This document shows, in pieces, positions 7,832 to 17,666 of a DNA stretch of 64,000 bases. Made by a program: the position numbers and the translations under genes. Location of the stretch: assembly GCA_017517845.1 (NCBI GenBank), contig JAFWXW010000038.1:62001-126000 (forward strand), written 5' to 3'. Source of the DNA: Paludibacteraceae bacterium. Its GTDB lineage: Bacteria > Bacteroidota > Bacteroidia > Bacteroidales > Paludibacteraceae. The first letter of the stretch is position 1. Each line of letters starts with the position of its first letter. The notes under the pieces were generated by a model. It was not told where the DNA came from and did not search any database. It saw nothing but the letters and a program-made list of their open reading frames with translations.

Positions 7832-9509
7832 ACATAGTTACACCTGCAAGACCATTTATACCAAAATTACGATAACCATAATAGGTATCAGACTTTTGGT
7901 TTGCTAGGTTTTTACCTTTGATAAATACAGTAAGCCAATCTAGTGCTTTGTACGAAGCCCAAACATCTACATCATGAATGTCGTTCATTTTTACTACTTC
8001 ATTCATCACTAACGCTTTTCTGTCTGCTAACATTTTATAAGAAAGACCTACTTCCCATTTTTCTAGGAATCTATATGTACCCATAAATTCCACTTTCCAT
8101 GATGGTTTTTGCCATGCATAGGCATTTTCTTTTACTCCCCAATAATTGTATCCTGCAGTTACACCCAAATTAAGACCTTTTACATAATCAAAGTATAGTC
8201 CTGCATTCACATCTACCATATGTGTGGTGCTTTCTGTAACCACATCAAATGTATTTGTGTAACCTATTGGAGTTGAAATGGTCTCTGAATCATTTACCAC
8301 ATGATTAACATAAAAATATTGGTCCAAAATTATAGAATAATCAAATCCTACATTAAATAATAAGCCTTCCATAATACGAATACGTAGTCCTAAATTTAAA
8401 TCAAAAGGAGTATATGTAGGCGACACCTCCAAATCTGGAGTAATATATTGGTTTTCTCTTAATATTTCATAGTAATAATTTGGTTTATAATTACCACCAA
8501 TTCCTCCATATAGATAGAATAAATCTGGAACAATACCTACATGAGCACTAATATTGGCAGAACCAGTAACTGGTCTTTTTGCCTCTTTATTCATATCTAC
8601 AAAAAGATTACCACCTATATTTACAGCCCAATCCTCTCCATGAATCTTATAAAATGGATTAAATTTCAATATACCTGCAGTATGAGGGTGAGAATCTTCT
8701 GCCCTATCATTCATATTAAGAACATCTACATCTGCATCTATTTCTGCCCCCAATTCACCTTTGCTCAACTTTCCTGCCAATTCCACTCCTGCCTTAATCA
8801 TGTGTGCAGAAATATCATAGTTTCTATCAAAATATTTATACCCAGCATGCACTTGATAATGGAATTTGCTTTTGTGATTTGTAGAATATAATTTCAAGTT
8901 AAAATCTACATCAGAATTACTTCCTACTGCATTTTTATAAACATCATCTAGAATAGTACTCATACCATAATAATCATAGCCATTGTATTTGTATGAAACT
9001 CCAGTTTCTAGTTTTGCTTTCTTGAAACTAGTTTCATAATTCATTGCTATATCTGTAAGATGATCCATAGCACGAGGTTTAGTTCCATCTTCTAATGTTA
9101 TTTTTCCCCATGAAGAATGATGTTTGGCAGAAATATCTAATAAATGATTTTCTTTTTCAACCAATGGATAATAAAATTCCCCTAAAGTCTGCCAATAAAA
9201 GCCTAAACCAGCCTTAAACATACCTTTTTTGGTGTCGTACGAACGTTCTGTTTGAAACTCTGTAGGGTCTTGAACAGCTGTTTTCTTATCTGTTTTTTCT
9301 ACTTTTGACCACGTGGTATAAGTAATTTCTGGTTGCTTTACCTCTACTACCTCTTTTTGTGGAGTAGGACTAATTTTTTTTGCATTTACTACTGTTGGGT
9401 CATACTCCCTCTCCACGGTTAGATCTCTAGATACCTCCTTTTGAGTTTCTTGAGAATAAGCAGTAAATATTGACCCCAAAATTAATGCTATTATAGTTAT
9501 CTTTTTCAT
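7824..9509 (-). CDS. Outer-membrane beta-barrel protein, TonB-receptor-like without a plug
   Basis: A 561-residue exported protein with signal peptide MKKITIIALILGSIFTAYSQ. A short periplasmic linker rich in Glu/Lys/Pro comes next (about 20-80). From about residue 95 to the end, amphipathic beta-strands alternate with turns (YKYNGYDYYGM, AGYKYFDRNYD, AGYNYWGVKENAY), ending in the outer-membrane-type terminal strand GINGLAGVTMLF. No plug domain is visible. It lies 3 nt after the giant TPR gene, so the two are co-expressed, and the pair probably works together at the outer membrane. The ligand or cargo is unknown. Databases may call such proteins TonB-dependent receptors, but the sequence supports only the barrel. 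Confidence 0.75.
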   Translation of the reverse strand: MKKITIIALILGSIFTAYSQETQKEVSRDLTVEREYDPTVVNAKKISPTPQKEVVEVKQPEITYTTWSKVEKTDKKTAVQDPTEFQTERSYDTKKGMFKAGLGFYWQTLGEFYYPLVEKENHLLDISAKHHSSWGKITLEDGTKPRAMDHLTDIAMNYETSFKKAKLETGVSYKYNGYDYYGMSTILDDVYKNAVGSNSDVDFNLKLYSTNHKSKFHYQVHAGYKYFDRNYDISAHMIKAGVELAGKLSKGELGAEIDADVDVLNMNDRAEDSHPHTAGILKFNPFYKIHGEDWAVNIGGNLFVDMNKEAKRPVTGSANISAHVGIVPDLFYLYGGIGGNYKPNYYYEILRENQYITPDLEVSPTYTPFDLNLGLRIRIMEGLLFNVGFDYSIILDQYFYVNHVVNDSETISTPIGYTNTFDVVTESTTHMVDVNAGLYFDYVKGLNLGVTAGYNYWGVKENAYAWQKPSWKVEFMGTYRFLEKWEVGLSYKMLADRKALVMNEVVKMNDIHDVDVWASYKALDWLTVFIKGKNLANQKSDTYYGYRNFGINGLAGVTMLF

Positions 9510-9512
9510 CTT

Positions 9513-12500
9513 TTATTGGTTAGATACGGTTTCTGATTCTTTATTGGCTATTAATTCTAATCTAGATGCTATAGCAGAAGAGATTTCTTTGTCGTCTGCC
9601 ACATAATTATCTTTTAAACTTAATAAATATTGTTTAGCCTCAAAATAATTTTCCTTGGTAATGTAAATATCAGATAATAAGACAAATGACTTAGCCAAAT
9701 AATGTTGATGAGGAGTTCCTTTTTCTATATAAGAGAATACCTCTGCTTCTGCCTTATCTAATTCATTCTTTGAATAATAATAATTAGCTAATTCATATTT
9801 AGCCTCTGCACCATAAACATTACGTGTATCAGCAGACAATGCCACTAAATCGTTATATGCTGCATCTATATTAGACATAGATTGGTAGGCTTTAAATCTA
9901 TTGTAACGAGCTTCTGTAACCACCTCATCATAAGCAGAATAAGCAGCAATAACATCAGAAGCCACTTCTATGGTTTTTGCATAATCTTTTAAGATATAAG
10001 AACAGCGTAAGATACCTAGTTTGGCAGGTTGTTTGCTTTCTGCACTACCCACTTGGTCTAGTTTTATAAAATATTTCATTGCCTCTTCATATTTTTCCAT
10101 ATCGTATGCTATAGAAGAAGCACGTTGAAGAGAGAATTCCACATTAGGATTTTCTGAGTTGTCTAACAAACTAGAGTAGATTTCTAGTGATTGTGGATAT
10201 TTCTTTTCTTGGTAATAACTATTAGCCAAATAATATTGTGCTAGTGCATTATACTTACCTTGAGGGTACATTTTGATATATTTATCTAGAGCAACACTAG
10301 CCTCTGCATAATTATTTTTAAAGTATATTTTTTCTGCTGCTTTGTATTGAAGTGAATCTTCTTTGGTAGTAGAAGATTTACCTAATTGTTGTGCCAACTG
10401 ATTAAATTCATCTACTTTATTATTATCTACCATTATACTTTCTAGTGCAGAAAGTGCAGTAGCAGCTTCTTCTGTATTGGGATATGACACTGCCACCTTC
10501 TTATAAGTGGCAGTCGCTTCTGAAACCTTTCCCGTATTAAATTGAAGCATTGCTATCTGCAGTTGTGCTTTTCTTACCACTGGACTGGAAGCAGGATATG
10601 TTTTTGCTATTTCCTCAAAACTAGAAATAGCTTCGTCATTTTTATTTAATGCTATATATGATTTTCCTATTTCAAACATAGCATCATCATTCCACTCAGA
10701 TTTAGGGAAACGAGTTTGTAAGTCATTTAGGGTTTCTATTTTTCCATTATAATCTTTTTGTAAGCCCAAAACGAATGCCTTTTGATATAGAGCATAATCC
10801 ACTCCTGCATAATTTCCGCCTACTGCCAATGATTGGTTATATGAGTTCAATGCCTGTGTGAAGTTTCTCTGTAAGAAATAACAGTCACCTATTCTATTCA
10901 ATGCGTCTAATCTCATTACAGGATTTACTTTTTCTATTTTTTCATATTTTCTAAACCAAGTAGAAGCATTAGGATAATCGTTTTTGTTCCAATAAATATA
11001 TGCAATATTATATTGAGCAAAGCGATATTCGTCTTGGTCCATAGAGATAGTTTTTTTAAGATATGTATTAAACTGCTCTAGGGCTTCATCATATTTTTTC
11101 ATACGATATAAGCATTCGCCATACCAAAAATATGCACGTGCAGTAATATCTGCATTATATGATTTCTCACCTATTAAGGTTTGAAGATTTGCCATAGCAT
11201 CTGAATATTTTCTATTGGCGATAGCATCAGTAGCCATACCAAATAGCACTCTCTGTTCTGCTTCTTTAACTACACGTTCATTAGAATTCAACTTCTTGAT
11301 TGAAGCGTATGCTTGAGAATAATTGGTCGTAGTTAAATAAGAAGAAAGCAAATATTCATGTACCTTATCCTTATGTTTAGAATCTGGGAATTCTTTTAGA
11401 AATCTCTCAAACGCCCCTACTGACTCATTAAATGCAGAATATGAAAGTTCGTATGTCAAAAGTGCATAATTGTAAAGTGCATCTTCTTTTATTTGTTTAT
11501 CAAAATCCAATCTAGATGCCTTGTCAAAAGACATACGTGCATTTTTCTTATCCCCCAACTTAAGATAAGACATAGCCGTATGGAAATAACTATTTTGACC
11601 TAATTTATCTTTTTCGTTAGTAGATTTTGCCAATGTTTTCACTGCCTTATCATATTTTTCTGTGTTATAATAAGACATACCCAACACATACCAGTCTTCT
11701 CTGGTCATTTTTCTACTCAACTTCTGATAGTTTTCCAAAAGGTCTATGGTATTGGCATATTCTTTATTGTTAAACTTGCAAACTGCCAATATTTTGTACA
11801 CTTCTGCCTTATCTTTTTTTATTTCGCCAGAAGCAATAATTTTCTTAGCATATTCAGTACTTTTTTCACAATTATCTAGTAAGAAATAAAGTCTGCATAG
11901 AAGAAGTGGAGTTTCTTCTCTAAAACTAGGGTCATTTTCTGCTAATAATATATTTTCTAACGCCACAGAATAGTTCTCCAATCTATATTGAGAATATCCG
12001 TAATAATAATGTGCTGGAATTTTATATTTTTCTGAATTACGCTTCAATAAAAGACCAAATTCGTATGACGCTTCTTCATATTTTTTTCGTTCTATATATG
12101 CATAACCACGATAAAATAGAAGTGCATTTATATCTTCTTCTGATAAATTTTCACGTCTTACTTTTTCTAATAATTCTAACGCATTTTTATGTTTTCCAGC
12201 CTCTATCTGCAATATACCTATATATAGATTAAACTTATCCAACTCAGATGCGTATGGATAATTTATAACATAAGACTGCAATTTATTTATTGCGTCAGCA
12301 TTTCTTAGATAATATGACGAAAGTGCAGAAATATAATCTGCTTCTCTTTTTTCTTCATCATTTTTTATGCCTTCTGCCAATAAATCTTCTGTATATCTAT
12401 ATGCTGCAGAATAATTTTTATTATGGAAAAACTCTTTGGCATGCTCTATCAGTTTTGATTCCTCATTATGAAATGGTGAATCAGTCGCTGATATATTAGT

Positions 12501-12542
12501 TACTATTAGGCAAAATAAAATTAAGGATAGTATCTTTTTCAT
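9513..12542 (-). CDS. Giant periplasmic tetratricopeptide-repeat protein
   Basis: A 1009-residue protein with an N-terminal signal peptide (about 1-19, ending ISATDS). Almost the whole remainder is TPR/Sel1-like helical repeats of about 34-36 residues (for example YYGYSQYRLENYSVALENIL, AYFWYGECLYRMKKYDEALE and AQYYLANSYYQEKKYPQSLE). Some repeats resemble the YbgF/BamD type used in envelope complexes. It should be a long superhelical scaffold in the periplasm. It overlaps the O-methyltransferase gene by 4 nt upstream and is followed 3 nt later by an outer-membrane barrel gene, suggesting scaffold and barrel act as a unit. No enzymatic domain is seen. Confidence 0.85.
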   Translation of the reverse strand: MKKILSLILFCLIVTNISATDSPFHNEESKLIEHAKEFFHNKNYSAAYRYTEDLLAEGIKNDEEKREADYISALSSYYLRNADAINKLQSYVINYPYASELDKFNLYIGILQIEAGKHKNALELLEKVRRENLSEEDINALLFYRGYAYIERKKYEEASYEFGLLLKRNSEKYKIPAHYYYGYSQYRLENYSVALENILLAENDPSFREETPLLLCRLYFLLDNCEKSTEYAKKIIASGEIKKDKAEVYKILAVCKFNNKEYANTIDLLENYQKLSRKMTREDWYVLGMSYYNTEKYDKAVKTLAKSTNEKDKLGQNSYFHTAMSYLKLGDKKNARMSFDKASRLDFDKQIKEDALYNYALLTYELSYSAFNESVGAFERFLKEFPDSKHKDKVHEYLLSSYLTTTNYSQAYASIKKLNSNERVVKEAEQRVLFGMATDAIANRKYSDAMANLQTLIGEKSYNADITARAYFWYGECLYRMKKYDEALEQFNTYLKKTISMDQDEYRFAQYNIAYIYWNKNDYPNASTWFRKYEKIEKVNPVMRLDALNRIGDCYFLQRNFTQALNSYNQSLAVGGNYAGVDYALYQKAFVLGLQKDYNGKIETLNDLQTRFPKSEWNDDAMFEIGKSYIALNKNDEAISSFEEIAKTYPASSPVVRKAQLQIAMLQFNTGKVSEATATYKKVAVSYPNTEEAATALSALESIMVDNNKVDEFNQLAQQLGKSSTTKEDSLQYKAAEKIYFKNNYAEASVALDKYIKMYPQGKYNALAQYYLANSYYQEKKYPQSLEIYSSLLDNSENPNVEFSLQRASSIAYDMEKYEEAMKYFIKLDQVGSAESKQPAKLGILRCSYILKDYAKTIEVASDVIAAYSAYDEVVTEARYNRFKAYQSMSNIDAAYNDLVALSADTRNVYGAEAKYELANYYYSKNELDKAEAEVFSYIEKGTPHQHYLAKSFVLLSDIYITKENYFEAKQYLLSLKDNYVADDKEISSAIASRLELIANKESETVSNQ

Positions 12543-13171
12543 TTTTTCTGAATAAATGTGAGTCCGTCACGCAAAGGTAATATAAAATAAGAAATTCTCT
12601 CTTTTTCTGAATTTAAATAATCGTTAAAAGCTAGTAGCCCTTTGGTTTGATAATCATTAGAAGCCACTTTCTCCACTACTTTACCGCCCCATAGTGTATT
12701 GTCTGCTAGAATAAATCCACCTGGTTTTAATTTATCAAATACTGCATTATAATATTCTATATAATGTCTTTTATTTGCATCAATAAATATCAAATCAAAT
12801 GTTTCATCACATTTGCTTAACCACTGCAAGGCATCTGCAACTATAAACTCTATTTTAGAAGCATTTGGCGAAGCACCTATATACTTACGTGCCATATCTT
12901 CTATTTCATCATCTATGTCTATGGTGATCAACTTTCCATCTTCTGGAAGGTTTTCTGCCAAACAAATGGCAGAATATCCCACGTATGTGCCTAGTTCTAA
13001 CACTCTTTGGGGTTTTATCATTGCCACAAGCATACTCAAAAGTCTGCCTTGAATATGCCCAGAAAGCATGTGCGGATGAAGCAATTTCACATTTGCCTCA
13101 TGTGTTAAATCTTGAAGAAGTTTACTTTCTTCTTCTGAATGTTCCAAAATATATTTTTCTAATTCTCTCAT
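12539..13171 (-). CDS. SAM-dependent O-methyltransferase, COMT/CCoAOMT-like
   Basis: A 210-residue class I methyltransferase. Motif I is VLELGTYVGYSAICLAE. The acidic end of beta-2 is TIDIDDE. The metal-site region is LIFIDANKRHYIEYY with GGFILADNTLWGG, characteristic of the cation-dependent catechol/caffeoyl-CoA type O-methyltransferases (PF01596). It methylates a small hydroxylated acceptor that cannot be deduced. The start overlaps the M16 peptidase stop by 1 nt (TAATG) and its stop overlaps the TPR start (ATGA), so all three genes are translationally coupled. Confidence 0.9.
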   Translation of the reverse strand: MRELEKYILEHSEEESKLLQDLTHEANVKLLHPHMLSGHIQGRLLSMLVAMIKPQRVLELGTYVGYSAICLAENLPEDGKLITIDIDDEIEDMARKYIGASPNASKIEFIVADALQWLSKCDETFDLIFIDANKRHYIEYYNAVFDKLKPGGFILADNTLWGGKVVEKVASNDYQTKGLLAFNDYLNSEKERISYFILPLRDGLTFIQKK

Positions 13172-14358
13172 TACAAGTATATTATCTCACTCAATTTATC
13201 TTTTACATAATATTTTTGTGCCACATCTAGAATATCATCAGAAGTGACTGCCATATATTTTTCTTTTGTCTCGTTTATGTCAGAAACTTGTGAAAATGTT
13301 ATGTATTGTTTCACAGAAGAAAGAATGGTATTTTCTCTATTTTCTAGACCTAATATTACTTGACCTATGATTTGGCGTTTACTCCTATTAAGAAGAGTGT
13401 CTGAAATTTTATTCTGAGAAAGTTTGTCTATCTCCCTATAAACCAACCTCTTAGACTTAGGTAAATCCTCATGATCTGTACCTAGATATACATACCAAAG
13501 TCCTGTATCTGAATATGTCTGATATTGTGAATCTACTTGATATACCAGAGCATTCTTTTCTCTCAAAGACATATTTAGTTTACTTGTCATATTAGGACCA
13601 CCTAATATATTATTTAATAAAAAGAACGCATATTTATCTTTTTCAGAAATAGAAGGAGCCCTTCCCCCTATCACACAATGTGCTTGTGTGGTATTACGTA
13701 GAAATTCCACCTTTTTAGGTTCATATATAGTAGGTATTTCTCTAATAAAATTTCTTGTGCTAGATGGAATATCTTTAAGATATTTATTAACAAGTTTTTC
13801 CACATAAGTTTGTGAGAAATTTCCCATAGAGAAAAATACTAGTTCATCTGTGGTGTAACACCTATGATAAAAATCTATTAACCTTTTGGATGTAATTAAA
13901 TCCAGAGATTCCTTTGTTCCCAATATGTTTCTACCCAACGAGAATCCAGAGAATAATACATCTTCTAAATCATCTACGATGGATTCTGCAGGTGCATCTA
14001 GATATGAGTCTATCTCATCTTTTACCACTTCTTTTTCTTTAAGAAGTTCTTCCTCATTTATAGTAGAATTAAAAATTACATCCATAATTAAATCTACTGC
14101 ACGAGAAAAGTCTCTCTTCAAGACTATAGAATAAACCACTGTTTCTTCTTTTGTAGTATAAGCATTAAGTTCACCACCCACCGTTTCTAGGCAGTTCATC
14201 ACCTGATATTGAGACCTCTTTTTGGTCCCCTTAAAAAACAGATGCTCCAGAAGATGTGCCATGCCATGCTCATTTTCTAGTTCATCTCTAGTTCCTGTAT
14301 TGGACATTATGCCACAATACACTACATCTATATCACAAGGTATATGAAGAATTCTCAT
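13171..14358 (-). CDS. M16-family zinc metallopeptidase
   Basis: A 395-residue member of the insulinase/processing-peptidase family. The inverted zinc motif HxxEH is seen in HGMAHLLEHLFFKGTKKR (about residues 31-48), followed by the conserved GGELNAYTTKEETVVY segment and the C-terminal M16 half (VIGGRAPSISEKDKYAFFLLNNILGGPNMTSKL). The size matches one M16A/B subunit of about 45 kDa. The N-terminus is short: an in-frame TAA lies directly before the ATG, so the usual first strand before the NGLR-like segment is missing. No signal peptide, so it may be cytoplasmic. It is first of a four-gene chain (M16, O-methyltransferase, TPR, barrel). Confidence 0.93.
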   Translation of the reverse strand: MRILHIPCDIDVVYCGIMSNTGTRDELENEHGMAHLLEHLFFKGTKKRSQYQVMNCLETVGGELNAYTTKEETVVYSIVLKRDFSRAVDLIMDVIFNSTINEEELLKEKEVVKDEIDSYLDAPAESIVDDLEDVLFSGFSLGRNILGTKESLDLITSKRLIDFYHRCYTTDELVFFSMGNFSQTYVEKLVNKYLKDIPSSTRNFIREIPTIYEPKKVEFLRNTTQAHCVIGGRAPSISEKDKYAFFLLNNILGGPNMTSKLNMSLREKNALVYQVDSQYQTYSDTGLWYVYLGTDHEDLPKSKRLVYREIDKLSQNKISDTLLNRSKRQIIGQVILGLENRENTILSSVKQYITFSQVSDINETKEKYMAVTSDDILDVAQKYYVKDKLSEIIYL

Positions 14359-14372
14359 TTACTCTCATAAAC

Positions 14373-14402
14373 GAGGCTGAACCAAAAACTTGATTCAGCC
14401 TC
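14373..14402 (-). terminator. Hairpin between gldJ and the M16 gene
   Basis: GAGGCTGAA (14373-14381) pairs with TTCAGCCTC (14394-14402). On the minus strand GTTTATG follows, so the U tract is weak. It ends 15 nt before the M16 start and may act as terminator or attenuator. Confidence 0.6.
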
Positions 14403-14428
14403 TTATTTATTTAGATTATAATTAAATC

Positions 14429-15961
14429 TTATTTTTTACTATTGTTACCTTTATCAGAACCAACACGGTCCATAGCACAACGGAAGCCTATATCATTACT
14501 GCTTTCTGTTTGTTCTTTGTAACGACGAGCAGAAGGACTCAACCAATATGAACGGTCTTTCCAGCTACCACCTTTGTAAACACGTGTGGTATTAGAAATT
14601 TGTGTTGCTAGATATTTTTCAATATCATCGTTGCCAGAGTCTGGGTCATATAGACGACGAGTAGCTTCGTCTGGATCAATGATTTCTTTCCATTTTGCAG
14701 GATCTACTGCAGTTTGAGAGTCACCATCTTTATAGTTACGAACATCTAATTTGGTATAAGCTGCTAAACTATCTTTTGGAACAGGAACTGCGTATGCCAA
14801 ACGACCTAGGCTATCTAATTGGTATGTACCCAAAGAGTCTTTTACTGGAGCAACATATACATTACCACGGAATGGGTTGTATTCTGAATATTCATCGCTA
14901 CTAGCTTGACGATATACGTCCATAGTCCATTCGTTTACGTTACCTGCCATATTATATAGACCGAAATCATTAGGCCAGAATGAATTGACAGGAGCTGTAA
15001 TATTTGCTTTATCGTTTAGGTCACCTGAAACACCCATCATGTCACCTCTACCACGAGAGAAGTTTGCCATGATTTTGCCACGAGCCTTACGAGAAGGATT
15101 ACGTGTTTGAGAACCGTCCCATGGGAAAATACGACGTTCGTCATAATTTTCCATTTCTGCGTCTGAAGTTATACCGTATGCAGCAAATTCCCATTCTGCT
15201 TCTGTAGGAAGACGATATTCTGGTAATAAGATACCATCAGACATATTGGTTTTACGAGCATCACCAAATGCATTTCTTTGAGTAGATTCTGCAGATGCAG
15301 GGTCATACTCGTCAGTTTTTAAATATTTACCAGTGTTATAAACTTTACCTTTTGCCACTGAATCATTTTCAAAACGAGAAGAGTCACGATAAATAGCTTC
15401 AAAATCTGGGAAATCTATCACGCCTGCATCACGAAGTCTAAGTTCGTTAACACGGTCAGAACGCCATACGCAGTAATCTGTAGCTTGTTCCCAAGAAACA
15501 CCTACTACTGGATACATATCGTATGCAACGTGTGTGAAGTAATAATTTAGGTAAGGTTCATTATAAGCCAATTCTTCACGCCATACAGTAGAGTCTGGAC
15601 GACATTTATCAGCTATTTCTGTTCCATACATGAAACCCATCCAATATACATATTCTCTCCAGTCGCGGTTTGAGATTTCATATTGGTCCATATAAAATGT
15701 ATTTACAGTAACACGACGTGGATAATTGTTCCATTCACTGTAGGTATCTTCATTTACTCTACCCATAGTGAAAGTACCACCTTGGACTAATACCATTCCT
15801 GGAGGGGTATCTTGTTCATAATTATCTACCACTTGATAACCACCATACTCAGCATCATTATATTTCCAACCTGTAGTGTTAGAAGTGCTTTTGTTACAAG
15901 AAGAAATAGCTAGTATAGAAAGACCAGCTAAAACGAAAGTTAAAATGTTTTTTATTTTCAT
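14429..15961 (-). CDS. gldJ: GldJ-like gliding/T9SS lipoprotein, formylglycine-generating-enzyme fold
   Basis: A 510-residue lipoprotein with a signal peptide and lipobox ending at Cys22 (LAISSC). After the lipidated Cys, TTGWKYNDAEYGGYQ is the characteristic GldJ opening. The rest is a FGE-sulfatase (SUMF1) domain (GMVLVQGGTFTMGR, FYMDQYEISNRDWREYV, YRLPTEAEWEFAAYG, NMAGNVNEWTMDVYR, YKGGSWKDRSYWL, DIGFRCAMDR). GldJ is an outer-membrane-associated lipoprotein needed for gliding and type IX secretion in Flavobacterium; non-gliding Bacteroidales keep homologues for secretion. The paralogue GldK/PorK starts differently, so I favour GldJ. It has its own promoter. No other gld/por gene lies in the window. 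Confidence 0.75.
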   Translation of the reverse strand: MKIKNILTFVLAGLSILAISSCNKSTSNTTGWKYNDAEYGGYQVVDNYEQDTPPGMVLVQGGTFTMGRVNEDTYSEWNNYPRRVTVNTFYMDQYEISNRDWREYVYWMGFMYGTEIADKCRPDSTVWREELAYNEPYLNYYFTHVAYDMYPVVGVSWEQATDYCVWRSDRVNELRLRDAGVIDFPDFEAIYRDSSRFENDSVAKGKVYNTGKYLKTDEYDPASAESTQRNAFGDARKTNMSDGILLPEYRLPTEAEWEFAAYGITSDAEMENYDERRIFPWDGSQTRNPSRKARGKIMANFSRGRGDMMGVSGDLNDKANITAPVNSFWPNDFGLYNMAGNVNEWTMDVYRQASSDEYSEYNPFRGNVYVAPVKDSLGTYQLDSLGRLAYAVPVPKDSLAAYTKLDVRNYKDGDSQTAVDPAKWKEIIDPDEATRRLYDPDSGNDDIEKYLATQISNTTRVYKGGSWKDRSYWLSPSARRYKEQTESSNDIGFRCAMDRVGSDKGNNSKK

Positions 15962-16000
15962 AGTAATCGATATATTCCGAAGGTTATTTTTTATCGCCTA

Positions 16001-16008
16001 CAAAGATA
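16001..16008 (-). promoter_or_regulatory. -7 promoter box for gldJ
   Basis: TATCTTTG on the minus strand, 40 nt before the ATG. Confidence 0.5.
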
Positions 16009-16084
16009 ACTCATTTTTTGCATAGATATTGTATGAAATCCAAAAAAAAATCATTTTTTTTCAAAAAGTGGTCTATATTTTTTT

Positions 16085-16092
16085 TATTTTTG
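16085..16092 (+). promoter_or_regulatory. -7 promoter box for folP-cdaA
   Basis: TATTTTTG, 17 nt before the folP ATG. This predicts a very short leader of about 10 nt. Confidence 0.45.
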
Positions 16093-16108
16093 CAAAAAAA
16101 CTAAGAAA

Positions 16109-16885
16109 ATGCCACATAATAAAGACTTAACTATTTGCATAAAAGGGAAATTAATAGATTTCAATTCTCCTAAGGTAATGGGAATAGTTAATTGTACCAC
16201 AGATTCTTTTTATGAGAAGAGTAGATGGAATTTAGATTCCCTAAAAGATGCAGACATTATAGATATAGGTGCTTGCTCCACTAGACCTGGTTCTACACCT
16301 ATCGACAAAAATCTAGAAAAGAAAAATCTAGAGACTGGTATAAAATTAATAAGGAATAAATTTCCTAATGCCATTATTTCTGTCGATACGTTTAGGTCTA
16401 GCATTGCCTTGTGGGCAATAGAAAAGAAAGGTGTCGATATTATAAATGATGTATCAGGTGGACTTTCTAATATGTTTGAGGTTGTGGCAAAACACAATGT
16501 CCCATACGTTCTTACATACCCAGAAGAGGGATATGCTGCAGATATGTTGCTATTTTTCTCCAAAAAGATAGAAAAACTATACTCATTGGGAGTTAGTGAT
16601 ATTATACTAGACCCTGGTTTTGGTTTTAAGAAAACTATGGAACAAAATTTTGATATTGCCAAGAATTTGGACTGCCTTAAATGTTTCAATTTACCTATCT
16701 TAGTGGGTATTTCTAGAAAATCTATGATTCAGTTTGCCACCAAAACCAATGCTGCTAACGCACTCAATGGCACAACAGCACTAAATAGTATGCTACTAGA
16801 AAAAGGTGCTAATATTTTAAGAGTTCACGACACAAAAGAAGCCAAAGAAGTGGTAAATATATTTAAATGTATGTATAATCTATGA
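16109..16885 (+). CDS. folP: Dihydropteroate synthase
   Basis: A 258-residue TIM-barrel enzyme that condenses p-aminobenzoate with dihydropterin pyrophosphate in folate synthesis, the sulfonamide target. Motifs: MGIVNCTTDSFY (loop 1), DIGACSTRPGSTPI (loop 2), ISVDTFRSSIA, IINDVSGG, ILDPGFGFKKT and VGISRKSMI with the pterin-binding Lys/Arg, then GTTALNSMLLEKGANILRVHD at the end. Loop 1 reads NCTTDSF where many relatives have NVTPDSF. It overlaps cdaA by 4 nt (ATGA), a linkage found across Bacteroidales. Confidence 0.94.
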   Translation: MPHNKDLTICIKGKLIDFNSPKVMGIVNCTTDSFYEKSRWNLDSLKDADIIDIGACSTRPGSTPIDKNLEKKNLETGIKLIRNKFPNAIISVDTFRSSIALWAIEKKGVDIINDVSGGLSNMFEVVAKHNVPYVLTYPEEGYAADMLLFFSKKIEKLYSLGVSDIILDPGFGFKKTMEQNFDIAKNLDCLKCFNLPILVGISRKSMIQFATKTNAANALNGTTALNSMLLEKGANILRVHDTKEAKEVVNIFKCMYNL

Positions 16886-17658
16886 TAGAATTTCACTTTA
16901 AAGATTTACTCGACATCTTTATAGTAGCCTTTATCCTTTATCAGACATATAGGTTGCTTAAGGGTACTTCTGGAATGAATATATTTGCGGTACTTTTAAC
17001 CTTTGTTATCGTATGGTTTCTAGTTTCACATGTTTTCCAGATGGAACTTTTGGGGGCTATTATAAACAAGGTGGCTAATGTGGGTATTATTCTTCTAGTT
17101 ATTTTATTCCAAGATGAAATAAGAACTTTTGTAAGTAAGTTGTTTAGTCGTACTGCAACCAATAATATAGTAAAAAAGATTAAGAAAATTATATTTAAGG
17201 TGGACGATTCTGAGCATATTAGTGGAATAGACCAAATCACTCAAGCAGTATTTAACTGTTCAAAGACCAAAACTGGTGTATTGATAGTAATAGAAAGAGA
17301 GGCTGAACTTACACATTATGGTTTAAGTGGAGAAGTTATAGATGCTGAGATAAATTCTAGGTTAATAGAAAATATTTTCTTTAAAAACACACCTCTTCAT
17401 GATGGTGCCATGATTATATCCAAAAATAGGATTATGGCTGCAGGGTGTATTCTTCCTGTATCTAACAGAACTGATATTCCTAAACATCTGGGGCTAAGAC
17501 ACCGTGCAGGTTTGGGTATGACAGAGAAAACAGATGCCTTGGTGATTATAGTATCAGAAGAAACTGGTAGAGTGTCTTGTATGCACCAAGGTGGATTGAA
17601 ACTTAACGTAGATAAAGAATATTTAACTAATTTCCTTATCACAGGCAGTATTATTTAG
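16882..17658 (+). CDS. cdaA: Membrane diadenylate cyclase CdaA
   Basis: 258 residues. Three N-terminal membrane segments lie within about residues 8-80, followed by a short coiled segment and a DAC domain (about 100-250). The active-site motifs are DGAMII and RHRAGLGMTEKTDALVIIVS. It makes cyclic di-AMP from two ATP at the inner membrane; c-di-AMP controls potassium and turgor in other bacteria. Lengths and topology match CdaA, not DisA (no DNA-binding part). It is co-translated with folP. Downstream begins a repeat-rich spacer. Confidence 0.94.
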   Translation: MIEFHFKDLLDIFIVAFILYQTYRLLKGTSGMNIFAVLLTFVIVWFLVSHVFQMELLGAIINKVANVGIILLVILFQDEIRTFVSKLFSRTATNNIVKKIKKIIFKVDDSEHISGIDQITQAVFNCSKTKTGVLIVIEREAELTHYGLSGEVIDAEINSRLIENIFFKNTPLHDGAMIISKNRIMAAGCILPVSNRTDIPKHLGLRHRAGLGMTEKTDALVIIVSEETGRVSCMHQGGLKLNVDKEYLTNFLITGSII

Positions 17659-17666
17659 ATTTTTGT

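Noticed and set aside
16210..16689. A 159-codon minus-strand frame opposite folP
   Set aside because: Shadow of a strongly conserved enzyme gene; no motifs and no promoter.
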